A stretch of 18,671 bases of DNA from Burkholderiaceae bacterium (lineage in GTDB: Bacteria > Pseudomonadota > Gammaproteobacteria > Burkholderiales > Burkholderiaceae_C). The notes under the pieces were generated by a model. It saw nothing but the letters and a program-made list of their open reading frames with translations, searched no databases and had not been told where the DNA came from. Where the stretch lies: positions 1 to 18,671 of the forward strand of contig JALRBF010000026.1 of assembly GCA_023262365.1 (NCBI GenBank), given 5' to 3'. Both the position numbers and the translations under genes were made by a program. Positions 7,459 through 15,789 of this stretch are shown here, piece by piece. How positions within the stretch are numbered: the stretch's first letter is position 1; each line of letters starts with the position of its first letter.

Positions 7459-9282
7459 GTGTCTGCTGCTCTTGCCCCCTCCCCGCGGCCCATTGCGCCG
7501 CTGCCCGATACCCTAATTAGCCAAATCGCGGCCGGGGAAGTCATTGAGCGCCCCGCCTCGGTGGTGCGCGAGCTGCTCGATAACGCCCGCGACGCCGGCG
7601 CCGACCGCATCGTGCTGCGCATGACCGGCGGCGGCGTGGGATTAATTGCGGCTGAAGACAACGGCCACGGCATGGCGCGCCGCGACCTGGCCTTGGCCCT
7701 GCAGCGCCACGCCACAAGCAAAATCGGCAGTTTGGCTGACCTTGAGTCGGTGCGCACCATGGGCTTTCGCGGCGAGGCCCTCGCGGCCATGGCCTCGGTG
7801 GCGCGGGTGGTCATTGACACCCATTGCCCCGGCGCAGACGACCACGGCTGGCAACTGAGCAACGAAACCGGCGAGCTCGCGCCCGTGGCCCGGTCGGTGG
7901 GCACCACGGTGGCGGTGCACGACTTGTTTGCCAACACCCCGGCTCGGCGCAAGTTTTTAAAGTCCGAAGGCACCGAGCTGGCGCACTGCGTGGAGGCGGT
8001 GCGCCGTCAGGCCCTGGCCAACCCCTCGGTGGCCTACGACGTGTGGCACAACGGCAAGCTGCTGCACCACTGGCGCGCGCAACCCGAACAGCCCGAGGCG
8101 CGCTGGCAAGATGTGCTGGGCCGCGCCTTCATGGAGCAGTCGCTACCGGTGCACGACGGCAACGGCCAAGGCTGGCAACTGCGCGGGCGACTGGGCCTGC
8201 CCGATGCCGCCCGCGCACGCACCGACGCCCAGTGGCTGTTTGTCAACGGCCGGCTGGTGCGCGACAAAACCATTGGCCACGCCCTGCGCGCGGCCTACGC
8301 CGACGTGCTGCACGGCCAGCGCCAACCCACCTATTTGCTGTACTTGGATGTGCCGCCCGAGTCGGTAGACGTCAACGTCCACCCGGCCAAGGCCGAGGTG
8401 CGGTTTCGTGACAGCCGTGGCCTGCACCACTGGATTCAGCACCTCGCCCAGACCGCGCTGGCAGCCCCGCGCGGCGGCCTGCCCACGCCAGCGGCCAGCC
8501 CCGCGCCGCCGGGTTCGGCCGCGCCCACCACGCGCGCGGCGCCGTGGCCGTCGGCTGCCCAAGCCGGGCTGGGCCTAAACCACCCCTTTGCCCACCCCTT
8601 TACCTACGCCGCGCCGCCGTTCAACCCGACGGCCACGGGACAAGCCCCGGCGGCGGTGGGCGAGCCAGCCGCCTCGCCCTTGGACACCAACGACGAATGG
8701 CCGCTGGGCCGCGCGCTGGCGCAGTTGCACGGCGTGTACCTGCTGGCCGAAAACCGCCACGGGCTGATACTGGTGGACATGCACGCCGCGCACGAGCGCA
8801 TCGTGTACGAGCAACTCAAAGCCGCGCACCATCTGCGCACCGGGCAACCCGCGCAACAACTGTTGGTGCCACAACCCTTTGTCGCCAGCGGCGTACAAGT
8901 GGCCACCGCGCAAAGCCACCAGGCCACTTTGCAACAACTGGGGCTGGAGCTGGACGCGTGGTCGCACGAACAACTGGTGGTGCGCAGCGTACCCGCGCCG
9001 CTGGTTCAAGCCGACGCCGTGGCCCTGGCCCGCAGCGTGCTTGACGAACTGGTGCAACACGACAGCGCCACGGTGCTGCAACGCGCCACCGACGATTTGC
9101 TGGCCACCATGGCTTGCCACGCCGCGGTGCGCGCCAACCGCTTGCTGACGCTGCAAGAAATGAACGCCCTGCTGCGCCAAATGGAGCAAACCGAGCGCGC
9201 CGACCAATGCAACCACGGGCGCCCCACGTGGCGCCAGCTCAGCATGGCCGAGCTAGACAAACTGTTTTTACGCGGCCGCTGA
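7459..9282 (+). CDS. mutL: DNA mismatch repair protein MutL
   Basis: About 607 residues. The GHKL ATPase domain shows the catalytic Glu38 and Asn42 (VVRELLDNARDAGA), EDNGHGM, QRHATSKI and MGFRGEALAAMASV, then GTTVAVHDLFANTPARRKFLK and VDVNVHPAKAEVRF. A Pro/Ala-rich linker covers about residues 335-410. The C-terminal dimerisation domain carries DMHAAHERIVYE (about 440-451), fitting the endonuclease motif DQHA(x)2E(x)4E, plus ACHAAVRAN (about 552-560) and QCNHGRPTW (about 583-591). A nicking MutL as in Neisseria is therefore expected, unlike E. coli MutL. The GTG at 7459 was chosen because the ATG at 7450 overlaps the -10 box and the frame's first ATG (7420) overlaps dedA. It leads the run mutL-MFS-miaA-ABC module. 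Confidence 0.95.
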   Translation: MSAALAPSPRPIAPLPDTLISQIAAGEVIERPASVVRELLDNARDAGADRIVLRMTGGGVGLIAAEDNGHGMARRDLALALQRHATSKIGSLADLESVRTMGFRGEALAAMASVARVVIDTHCPGADDHGWQLSNETGELAPVARSVGTTVAVHDLFANTPARRKFLKSEGTELAHCVEAVRRQALANPSVAYDVWHNGKLLHHWRAQPEQPEARWQDVLGRAFMEQSLPVHDGNGQGWQLRGRLGLPDAARARTDAQWLFVNGRLVRDKTIGHALRAAYADVLHGQRQPTYLLYLDVPPESVDVNVHPAKAEVRFRDSRGLHHWIQHLAQTALAAPRGGLPTPAASPAPPGSAAPTTRAAPWPSAAQAGLGLNHPFAHPFTYAAPPFNPTATGQAPAAVGEPAASPLDTNDEWPLGRALAQLHGVYLLAENRHGLILVDMHAAHERIVYEQLKAAHHLRTGQPAQQLLVPQPFVASGVQVATAQSHQATLQQLGLELDAWSHEQLVVRSVPAPLVQADAVALARSVLDELVQHDSATVLQRATDDLLATMACHAAVRANRLLTLQEMNALLRQMEQTERADQCNHGRPTWRQLSMAELDKLFLRGR

Positions 9283-9286
9283 CGCC

Positions 9287-10513
9287 ATGCCCCACGCCTT
9301 GGCCAGCCACGTCGCCCCACCCCGCATGTCAACGGCCCGGGTGGTGCTTTTGCTCTCGCTCATGATGGGGCTGCAGCCCGTGGCAACCGACCTGTACTTG
9401 CCGGCCCTGCCCGCCATCTCACGCACCTTGGGGGCCAGCGCCGGCACGGCGCAACTTACCCTCACCGCCATGCTGCTGGCGTTTGGCTTGTCGCAACTGC
9501 TCTGGGGGCCATTGTCCGACCGCCTGGGTCGCCGCCCCATGCTGTTGCTGGGCTTGGCTCTGTTCACGCTGGCGGGGGTCTACGGCGCGTGGGTTAACAC
9601 CATGCAGCAACTTATTGTGGCCCGCTGCCTGCAAGGCATTGGTATGGGTGCGGTGGTGGTGTGTGGCCGTGCCCTCATTCGCGACTTGTACGACCACGAA
9701 GAGGGCGCGCGCATCATGAGTCAGGGCCTCACCGGGTTGGGGCTGGTGGCTTGCCTCAGCCCGCCTTTGGGCGGCTTGATCGCGCAGTATTTGGGCTGGC
9801 ATGTCACGCTGCTGACGCTGGCCGTGTTTGCCGCCCTTACCCTGGTCTTGGTGGCCACGCGCTTTAACGAAACGCTCGCCGCGCCCAACCCCCACGCCCT
9901 TGCGCTGGGCCCCATGGCGCGCAGCTGTTGGCACATTCTGCGTCATCGGCATTTTCAGGTGTACGCCATGCTCAGCACCGCCACCTACGGCGGGTTGTTC
10001 ACGTTTTTGGTTGCCTCGCCCTTTGTCTTCATTCAAGTCTATGGCTTAAGCCCAGCCGAGTTTGGCCTGGCCATGTTGTTTCAATCGGTCAGCTACACCG
10101 GCGGCACGTTTTTGTGTCGCCGCTTGCTCAAGCGCCTCGGCGTGCACCGCACGCTCAAGGTGGGTGGCGTGCTTAGCCTTGCCTCGGGCGTGGCGCTGGT
10201 GGCTTTTTCGCTGTTGCGCTGGCATACCGTCACCACCGTATTGGCGTGCTACTTTGGCTTCATCGTTGCGCACGGCATTCATCAACCGTGCGCCCAGTCG
10301 GGCGCGGTGGCCCCGTTTGCACAAGCCGCAGGCACGGCCTCGGCGCTGGCTGGCTGCCTGATGATGGTGGTGGCCTTCATCAACGGCTGGTGGCTGGGTG
10401 CGCACCTCGACGGCAACGAGCGCGCGCTGACCTTTGGCATTGGCTTTTGGAGCGTGGTCTTGGCCGTACTGGCCTGGGGCCCGGTGCAGCGCCTGGGGCG
10501 CGCCACGCCATGA
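9287..10513 (+). CDS. Bcr/CflA-type MFS efflux transporter
   Basis: A 408-residue protein with about twelve membrane helices. The DHA1 Bcr/CflA signature [11 protein letters not shown] (Asp35) lies in the first helix and motif [12 protein letters not shown], at residues 74-84, followed by [21 protein letters not shown]. The family exports drugs or metabolites by proton antiport; the substrate here is unknown. The start at 9287 lies four bases after the mutL stop. An in-frame ATG at 9326 ([15 protein letters not shown]) would also leave a complete transporter and could be the real start. The stop overlaps the miaA ATG in an ATGA, so translation is probably coupled. Confidence 0.92.
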   Translation: MPHALASHVAPPRMSTARVVLLLSLMMGLQPVATDLYLPALPAISRTLGASAGTAQLTLTAMLLAFGLSQLLWGPLSDRLGRRPMLLLGLALFTLAGVYGAWVNTMQQLIVARCLQGIGMGAVVVCGRALIRDLYDHEEGARIMSQGLTGLGLVACLSPPLGGLIAQYLGWHVTLLTLAVFAALTLVLVATRFNETLAAPNPHALALGPMARSCWHILRHRHFQVYAMLSTATYGGLFTFLVASPFVFIQVYGLSPAEFGLAMLFQSVSYTGGTFLCRRLLKRLGVHRTLKVGGVLSLASGVALVAFSLLRWHTVTTVLACYFGFIVAHGIHQPCAQSGAVAPFAQAAGTASALAGCLMMVVAFINGWWLGAHLDGNERALTFGIGFWSVVLAVLAWGPVQRLGRATP

Positions 10514-11460
10514 GCGTGTTGGTGTTGGCGGGCCCCACAGCCAGCGGTAAGAGCCACTGGGCACTGCAACTTGCCCAGCACTTTAACGCCGAAATCATCA
10601 GCATGGACTCGGCCTTGGTGTACCAAGGTATGGACATTGGCACCGCCAAACCCACCCTGTAAGAGCAGGTGCAGGTGCCGCACCATGGACTGGACATGGT
10701 GCCCCCCAGCCAAAGCTACAGCGCGGCGCGGTTTGCCGCGGACGCGCAACTGGCGTACGACGCCATCCGTGCCCGGGGCAAACGGGTGTTGGTGGTGGGC
10801 GGCACCATGCTGTACCACCGCGCTTGGTTGCAAGGTCTGCATCCCTTGCCTGCAGCCGACCCCGCGTGGCGCCAAGCCATGGCTGAGCGCGCCCAAGCCG
10901 TGGGCTGGCCCGCGCTGCACGCCGAACTGGCCCGAGTTGACCCTGCCACTGCCACGCGCCTGGCCCCGCACGACAGCCAGCGCATTCAACGCGCCCTTGA
11001 GGTGTGGCACGTCAGCGGCAAACCGCTGTCGCAGTGGCACGCCAGCCCACCGCCGGCAAGCCAAGCCCCGCGCGCCACGCTGGTCTCGCTCGAGCCCAGC
11101 GCCAAACCTTGGTTGCTGCAACGCATTGAGGCACGCCTGCACACCATGCTCGAGCAAGGCGTGGCACGCGAGATGGCGCGGCTGATGGAAACGCCGGGGC
11201 TGCACGCGCAGCTGCCAGCCATGCGCTGCGTGGGCTACCGCCAAGCCTGGCAACTGCTGGCCGAACACGGCCCATGGAGACCGAAGGTTCAAGCGCAGTG
11301 GCTTGCGCTAACTGCCGTGGCCACGCGCCAACTGGCCAAGCGCCAACTCACCTGGTTACGCAGCATGCCCACGCGCCACGTGGTGCACGCCGACGCCCCG
11401 GACGTGGCCGAACAATTGCTGGCGCTGGCCACAACGCACTGGCGTACCTGCCATGCTTGA
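10510..11460 (+). pseudogene. miaA: tRNA dimethylallyltransferase MiaA with internal TAA
   Basis: MiaA transfers dimethylallyl to A37 of UNN-decoding tRNAs. Codons 1-50 carry the P-loop GPTASGKS (residues 8-15), [19 protein letters not shown] and then an in-frame TAA (codon 51, 10660-10662). Translation of the same frame continues without shift: EQVQVPHH, SYSAARFAADA, VGGTMLYHRAWLQGL, SQRIQRALEV, LPAMRCVGYRQAW and TRQLAKRQLTWLR, to a TGA at 11458. Read through, it would be 316 residues, the family length. The TAA falls where E. coli MiaA has Glu (GTAKPNAEELL), so one GAA-to-TAA change would explain it. Some usually conserved residues differ (DP to PP before SQSYSA; MLYF to MLYH). It starts in an ATGA overlap with the MFS gene and ends overlapping the ABC ATPase by 8 bp. 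A sequencing or assembly error remains possible. Confidence 0.88.
10669..11460 (+). other. possible reinitiated MiaA C-terminal fragment
   Basis: Six bases after the miaA TAA there is an in-frame GTG (10669), and a second at 10675, preceded by AAGAG at 10661-10665. A ribosome stopping at the TAA could restart here and make a fragment of about 260 residues that has the tRNA-binding and prenyl-acceptor regions but lacks the P-loop. It would not be a MiaA enzyme alone, but restarting would keep translation running into the downstream ABC genes. This is inference from position and spacing. Confidence 0.25.
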
Positions 11461-12112
11461 GGTGCGCGACTTGGCCCACGGCTACCCCGGCCAGCCGGTG
11501 TTTCGCGACGTCTCGCTCACCTTGGAACCGGGACAGTCCGTGGCCATTGTGGGCGCCTCGGGGGTAGGCAAATCCACCCTGCTGCAGTGCCTAGCGGGCT
11601 TGGAGCGCTGGCAAAACGGTCAGATCAACGCCAACGGCGTCAACTTGGGGACGCTGGACGATGAGGCCCGCGCACGCTGGCGTCGCCAGTACGTAGGCTT
11701 TGTGTTTCAAGCGTTTCACCTGCTGCCCTACCTTTCGGTATTTGACAACGTGCACCTGCCCCTGATGCTGCTGCAGCGGCCCAACCGCGCCCACGCGCAG
11801 GCCATGCTTGAGGCCGTTGGCCTGCAGGCCTTGGGCCAGCGGTTACCCGAGCAGCTCTCGGGCGGTCAAATGCAACGCGCGGCCATTGCCCGCGCCCTGG
11901 TGCACCAACCGCCGCTGCTGCTGGCCGACGAGCCCACCGGCAACCTTGACCCCGCGCACGCCGCCGAGGTGCTTGAGTTGCTGCTCGAGCAAAGCGCACG
12001 CCACGGCGCCTCGCTGGTGCTGGTAACCCACAACCTGCAAGCCGCGCAACAAACCCATCGCGTGCTTGAACTCACGCCCACGGGGCTGCGGCCATGGTGC
12101 GTGTCGTCCTAG
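11453..12112 (+). CDS. ABC ATPase, LolD/MacB type (AttE-like)
   Basis: A 219-residue ATPase with Walker A GASGVGKS (34-41), Q-loop Gln86 (VFQAFHLLPYLSVFDNV), signature LSGGQMQR (135-142), Walker B LLLADE (155-160) with TGNLD, and H-loop His193 (VTHN). The FHLLPYLSVFDNV and TGNLD segments place it with ATPases that drive FtsX-fold permeases (LolD, MacB, FtsE). The next gene is a single two-domain FtsX permease and then a CrtC/AttH-like protein, the arrangement named AttEFGH in some annotations, so true LolD (which pairs with LolC/E) is less likely. It overlaps miaA by 8 bp and the permease by 19 bp. Confidence 0.92.
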   Translation: MLEVRDLAHGYPGQPVFRDVSLTLEPGQSVAIVGASGVGKSTLLQCLAGLERWQNGQINANGVNLGTLDDEARARWRRQYVGFVFQAFHLLPYLSVFDNVHLPLMLLQRPNRAHAQAMLEAVGLQALGQRLPEQLSGGQMQRAAIARALVHQPPLLLADEPTGNLDPAHAAEVLELLLEQSARHGASLVLVTHNLQAAQQTHRVLELTPTGLRPWCVSS

Positions 12113-14622
12113 CGCAGCTTACGCTGCTACACACGGTTTCTTGGCCGAGTTGGCGACACCGCCCCATTCGCCCGCTGCTGGCGCTGTGCGCCATTGCCTG
12201 CGGCGTGGCGTTGGGGCTGGCGGTGCACCTCATCAATCAGTCGGCACTGGGCGAATTTGACAAAAGCCTGCGCACCACCGACGGTGTGGCCGACCTGACT
12301 TTAAACAGCCACCGCGGTTTGCCCAGCGAACTGGTGGCCACCCTGCGTCAACACCCCGGGGTGGCGCGGGTCGCTCCGTTTGTGCGCCGCCACGCCTGGC
12401 TGGAGCAAGACGGCCGCAGCGAGCCGGTTCGGCTCCTGGGTGTGGACGCCTTGGCCCTGGCCCAAATCCAAGGGCAGGCCGTGCTGCAACCCACGCAAAG
12501 CCCACTGGACGCCTTTGCCGCGGACGCCGTGTTTGCCAACGCCGAGGCCCGCCAGCGCCTGGCCGGCCCCACGGCTGCCGTGTCACTGCGCATCGGCCCG
12601 CGCACAACCACGTGGCGTTTGGCCGGCCAGTGGCAAGGCGCGCCCGGGCCGCAAGTGGCGGTGGACATTGCCGCGCTGCAACAGGTACTGGGCACCACCC
12701 AAGTTGACACCATTGAGGTGCGACTGGCCCCCGGGGCCACGCGCGAATCGGTTTTGCAAGACCTCAAGCTGCCCTCCGGTGCCCGGGTGGACGCCCCCAC
12801 CCTGCAACGCGAGCGCCAACAGTCGGCGTCGCGGGCGTATCGGGTGAACCTCACGGCGCTGGCGCTGGTGGCGCTGTTCACCGGCAGCTTTTTGGTGTTC
12901 TCGGTGCTGTGGCTGGGCGTGGCACAACGTCTGCAAACCTTTGCCCTGCTTGGGGTGCTGGGCCTGAGCGCCAAACAGCGCATGCAGTGGGTACTGGCCG
13001 AGGCCACCGTGTTGGGTATATTGGGCAGCGCGCTGGGTGTGGCGCTGGGCACATGGCTGGCGGCGTTGGCGCTGCAGCTGGTGGGCGCCGACCTGGGTGG
13101 TGGGTATTTTTCATCGCGCCCGATGCAGCTGGTATGGCAGCCCACGGCGGCCCTGGCGTATGCCACCCTGGGCCTGGCGGCCACGCTGCTTGGCGCGTGG
13201 TGGCCGGCGCAGCGCGTGCAGCAACTGGCGCCGTCGCAAACGCTTAAAGGGCTGCACACCCATGTGGGCCAAGCGCCCACGCCGTGGGGGTTGGCCTGGT
13301 TAAGCCTAGGGGCCGTGCTGTGCCTGCTGCCTGCCTGGCAGGGGGTGCCGTGGGGCGCGTACCTGGGCATTGCCTTGATTTTGTTGGGTGGCATTTTTGC
13401 CATTCCTTGGCTGCTGCACCACAGTCTGCGTGTCCTGGGACGCCACCGGCCCCGCACCGCCATGACCCTATGCTTGTGGCAACGCGCCAAACACCTGCCG
13501 CACGAGGGTGCCCTAGCCACCAGCGGCGTGGTCGCCAGCTTGGCCTTGGCCACGGCGCTCAGCGTCATGGTGGGCAGTTTTCGCCAATCGGTCAGCGACT
13601 GGCTGGACGTGGTGCTACCGGCCGACATGTACGTGCGCAGCGCCGCGCTGGCCGACGGCTCCACCCCGCCCCTGTCACCCGAGGTGTGGCAAGCCCTCAC
13701 CGCGCTGCCCGGGGTGCAACGCATTCACCCCTCAACCAGTTTTAAGCTCACCCTGGACCAACGGCGTGTGCCCATCACGGTGTTGGCCCGACCGCTCAGC
13801 GGGCAAGGTCAATACCCTGACGACCTGCCGCTGCTGCAATCGCGCCCGGTGCCGCCGCAATCGGTGGCCGTGTGGGTAAGCGAATCGGCGCGCGACGCCT
13901 ACGACCTTACCTTGGGCCAGCAATGGCGTGCGCTGCAAAACGTGTGGCCCAGCGCCCCACCGCTGGTGGTGGCCGGGGTATGGCGCGATTACGCGCGCCA
14001 ACACGGCAGCGTGCTCATTGACTGGCATGACCTGCCGCGTTTGGGCGAACCCGCGCAAGCCACCGAGGCCGCGCTGTGGCTCGGGCCCCAAGCCCGCGTG
14101 TCTGGGGCGCTGCAAGCCTGGCGCAACACCGCCGCCCAACGCGGCTGGCAAGACACGCTGGAGGTGGTGGGCACCCAAGACCTTAGGGCGCGCTCCATGC
14201 AAATTTTTGACCGCAGCTTTGCCATCACGCGCTGGCTGCAGGTGGTGGCCGTGGCCATTGGGCTATTTGGCGTGGCCGCCACCTACAGCGCGCACCTGCT
14301 GGCGCGCGGCATCGAAATGGGGTTACTCACCCATTTGGGCGTTACCCGCGCCCAACAGTGGCGCTTGCTCATGGCCGAGAGCGCGTTGTGGAGTGCCCTG
14401 GGCGTATGCGGCGGGCTGGTGCTTGGCCTGGCCATCAGCCTCGTTTTGGTGTACGGCGTTAACCCCCAAAGCTTTCACTGGAGCATGGACCTGCACGTGC
14501 CCTGGCTCACCCTAACGGGGCTAGCCGCCGGCGTGCTGGGCTCGTGCATGCTCACCTGCGCCTGGTGCGCCAAGCAGCTGCGCCAACAACACGCCACCCA
14601 TTTGGTCAAACAGGCCTGGTAA
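12094..14622 (+). CDS. two-domain FtsX-type ABC permease (AttFG-like)
   Basis: An 842-residue permease with about ten membrane helices: near residues 26-47, 252-275, 303-327, 350-372, 400-415, 421-440, 476-496, 711-736, 759-790 and 804-825. Two large periplasmic domains (about 48-250 and 497-705) each precede an FtsX-like helix group, so the protein looks like two FtsX/MacB_PCD modules joined in one chain. The second half ends with the typical GIEMGLLTHLGVTRAQQWRLLMAESA stretch, an FtsX coupling-helix region. Such permeases use ATP hydrolysed by the neighbour to move lipids, lipoproteins or other envelope substrates; no substrate can be assigned. The start overlaps the ATPase gene by 19 bp, which implies coupled translation. 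The long minus-strand frame opposite it is a shadow. Confidence 0.92.
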   Translation: MVRVVLAQLTLLHTVSWPSWRHRPIRPLLALCAIACGVALGLAVHLINQSALGEFDKSLRTTDGVADLTLNSHRGLPSELVATLRQHPGVARVAPFVRRHAWLEQDGRSEPVRLLGVDALALAQIQGQAVLQPTQSPLDAFAADAVFANAEARQRLAGPTAAVSLRIGPRTTTWRLAGQWQGAPGPQVAVDIAALQQVLGTTQVDTIEVRLAPGATRESVLQDLKLPSGARVDAPTLQRERQQSASRAYRVNLTALALVALFTGSFLVFSVLWLGVAQRLQTFALLGVLGLSAKQRMQWVLAEATVLGILGSALGVALGTWLAALALQLVGADLGGGYFSSRPMQLVWQPTAALAYATLGLAATLLGAWWPAQRVQQLAPSQTLKGLHTHVGQAPTPWGLAWLSLGAVLCLLPAWQGVPWGAYLGIALILLGGIFAIPWLLHHSLRVLGRHRPRTAMTLCLWQRAKHLPHEGALATSGVVASLALATALSVMVGSFRQSVSDWLDVVLPADMYVRSAALADGSTPPLSPEVWQALTALPGVQRIHPSTSFKLTLDQRRVPITVLARPLSGQGQYPDDLPLLQSRPVPPQSVAVWVSESARDAYDLTLGQQWRALQNVWPSAPPLVVAGVWRDYARQHGSVLIDWHDLPRLGEPAQATEAALWLGPQARVSGALQAWRNTAAQRGWQDTLEVVGTQDLRARSMQIFDRSFAITRWLQVVAVAIGLFGVAATYSAHLLARGIEMGLLTHLGVTRAQQWRLLMAESALWSALGVCGGLVLGLAISLVLVYGVNPQSFHWSMDLHVPWLTLTGLAAGVLGSCMLTCAWCAKQLRQQHATHLVKQAW

Positions 14623-14633
14623 CCTCAGCCCCC

Positions 14634-15785
14634 ATGATGCGCCCCCCGCCCTTGCTCGCGCCAAGCCCCGCCATTGCCCGCCGCCAGTGGCTGGCGCTGG
14701 CCGCGTGTGGCGTGCTAACGCAACCGTTGCCGGCACAAACGTTACGGCAGCCACCCAAGCTTGCGTGGCCTGCCGACCACGGCGCGCACCCACAAACCAC
14801 CATCGAGTGGTGGTACCTTACCGGCTGGCTGCAATGGGCCGATGCCCCCGAGGCCACCCCCATGGGCTTTCAGCTCACGTTTTTTCGGCGCTTGGTACCC
14901 GGCACCCAGCACCTAAGCAGTCCACTGGCGGCCAAGCACCTCATTGCCGCCCACGCCGCCGTGAGCCTACCCCAACAAGCACGCCAATGGCACGCCCAGC
15001 GCAGCGCGCGCTGGGACGGCACGGCCAACGCGGGCGCGGTGCGCATGGCCACACAAGGGCTGGACGTTCGCCTCGATCACCCTGCACCCAGCTGGTACCT
15101 GCGCTTGGACCATTCCGCGCACGCGCCAAGGCTGCAGCTGGGCTTTAGCGATCAGCGGTTTGCCCTGGTGCTGGCGGCACGACCCACCCAAGCGCTGCTG
15201 TTACAAGGCGAACAAGGCGTGTCGCAAAAAGGTCCCACCCCCGCGCACCAAAGCGTTTACGTTACCTGGCCGCACCTGGCCATACAAGGCCAACTGCGCA
15301 CACCCAACAGCGGCCCGCGCAATGTGGTGGGGCGCGCTTGGCTCGACCACGAGTGGAGCAACGGCCTGATGCCGCCCAAAGCGGTTGGATGGGATTGGGT
15401 GGGCCTGATGTGGGACGACGGCCACAGCCTGATGGCGTTTCAAATGCGCGACCCACAAGGCAAGGCCGTGTGGCGCGCGGGCTCGTGGCGCAGCAGCCAA
15501 GCCACGCAGACCACCCACTGGCCCCACCACGCGTTACGCTTTGAACCGCTGCGTACCTGGCAAAGCCCACAAACCGGCGCGCGCTACCCGGTGGCCTGGC
15601 GTGTGCACACCCCGCAAGGCGTGTGGCGCGTTGAGGCGGTGTTTGACCAGCAAGAACTCGACGGGCGCGCCAGCACCGGCATTATTTATTGGGAGGGGCT
15701 GGTAAGCGTGCACCACGCCAACGGCCAGCGGGTGGGCTGGGGCTACCTTGAGATGACCGGTTACCAGCAAAAACTGCGGCTCTAA
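14634..15785 (+). CDS. CrtC/AttH-like exported lipocalin-fold protein
   Basis: About 383 residues of the carotenoid 1,2-hydratase-like / AttH family (PF07143-type). Family markers are EWWYLTGWL (58-66), FQLTFFRR, AWLDHEWS (236-242) and GWDWVGLMWDDGHSLMAFQMR (252-272), and GIIYWEGLVSV near the end. The N-terminus has a twin arginine (Arg16-Arg17, ARRQWLAL) and a possible lipobox LAAC (22-25); cleavage after PAQ near residue 35 is an alternative. It is probably exported, perhaps as a lipoprotein. There are no carotenoid genes nearby, so hydration of carotenoids is unlikely; as the last gene of the ABC module it may bind or process the transported lipid. ATGs at 14634 and 14637 are equivalent candidates. 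The gene starts 11 bp after the permease and ends 4 bp from the convergent nnrU-like gene. Confidence 0.88.
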   Translation: MMRPPPLLAPSPAIARRQWLALAACGVLTQPLPAQTLRQPPKLAWPADHGAHPQTTIEWWYLTGWLQWADAPEATPMGFQLTFFRRLVPGTQHLSSPLAAKHLIAAHAAVSLPQQARQWHAQRSARWDGTANAGAVRMATQGLDVRLDHPAPSWYLRLDHSAHAPRLQLGFSDQRFALVLAARPTQALLLQGEQGVSQKGPTPAHQSVYVTWPHLAIQGQLRTPNSGPRNVVGRAWLDHEWSNGLMPPKAVGWDWVGLMWDDGHSLMAFQMRDPQGKAVWRAGSWRSSQATQTTHWPHHALRFEPLRTWQSPQTGARYPVAWRVHTPQGVWRVEAVFDQQELDGRASTGIIYWEGLVSVHHANGQRVGWGYLEMTGYQQKLRL

Positions 15786-15789
15786 GCCC

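Noticed and set aside
7422..7973. N-terminal extension of the DedA protein by about 180 residues
   Set aside because: The extension runs antisense through the conserved ATPase domain of mutL and has no membrane or family features; the DedA family start is at 7421.
10660..10662. Reassigned TAA or an alternative genetic code
   Set aside because: TAA is the terminal codon of several normal-length genes here (queG, FtsX permease, AttH-like, nnrU-like, DUF2818), and no other gene has an internal TAA.
10630..10700. Programmed frameshift in miaA
   Set aside because: Both halves of MiaA are in the same frame on either side of the stop, so no shift is needed. It is also not UGA, so selenocysteine does not apply.
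12348..13724. Long minus-strand open frame (458 codons) opposite the FtsX permease
   Set aside because: Cys/Arg/Ser/Thr-rich translation without any recognisable domain; typical shadow of a GC-rich gene. The same holds for long antisense frames over hslO (22-582), amiC (5255-6175) and miaA (10282-11292).
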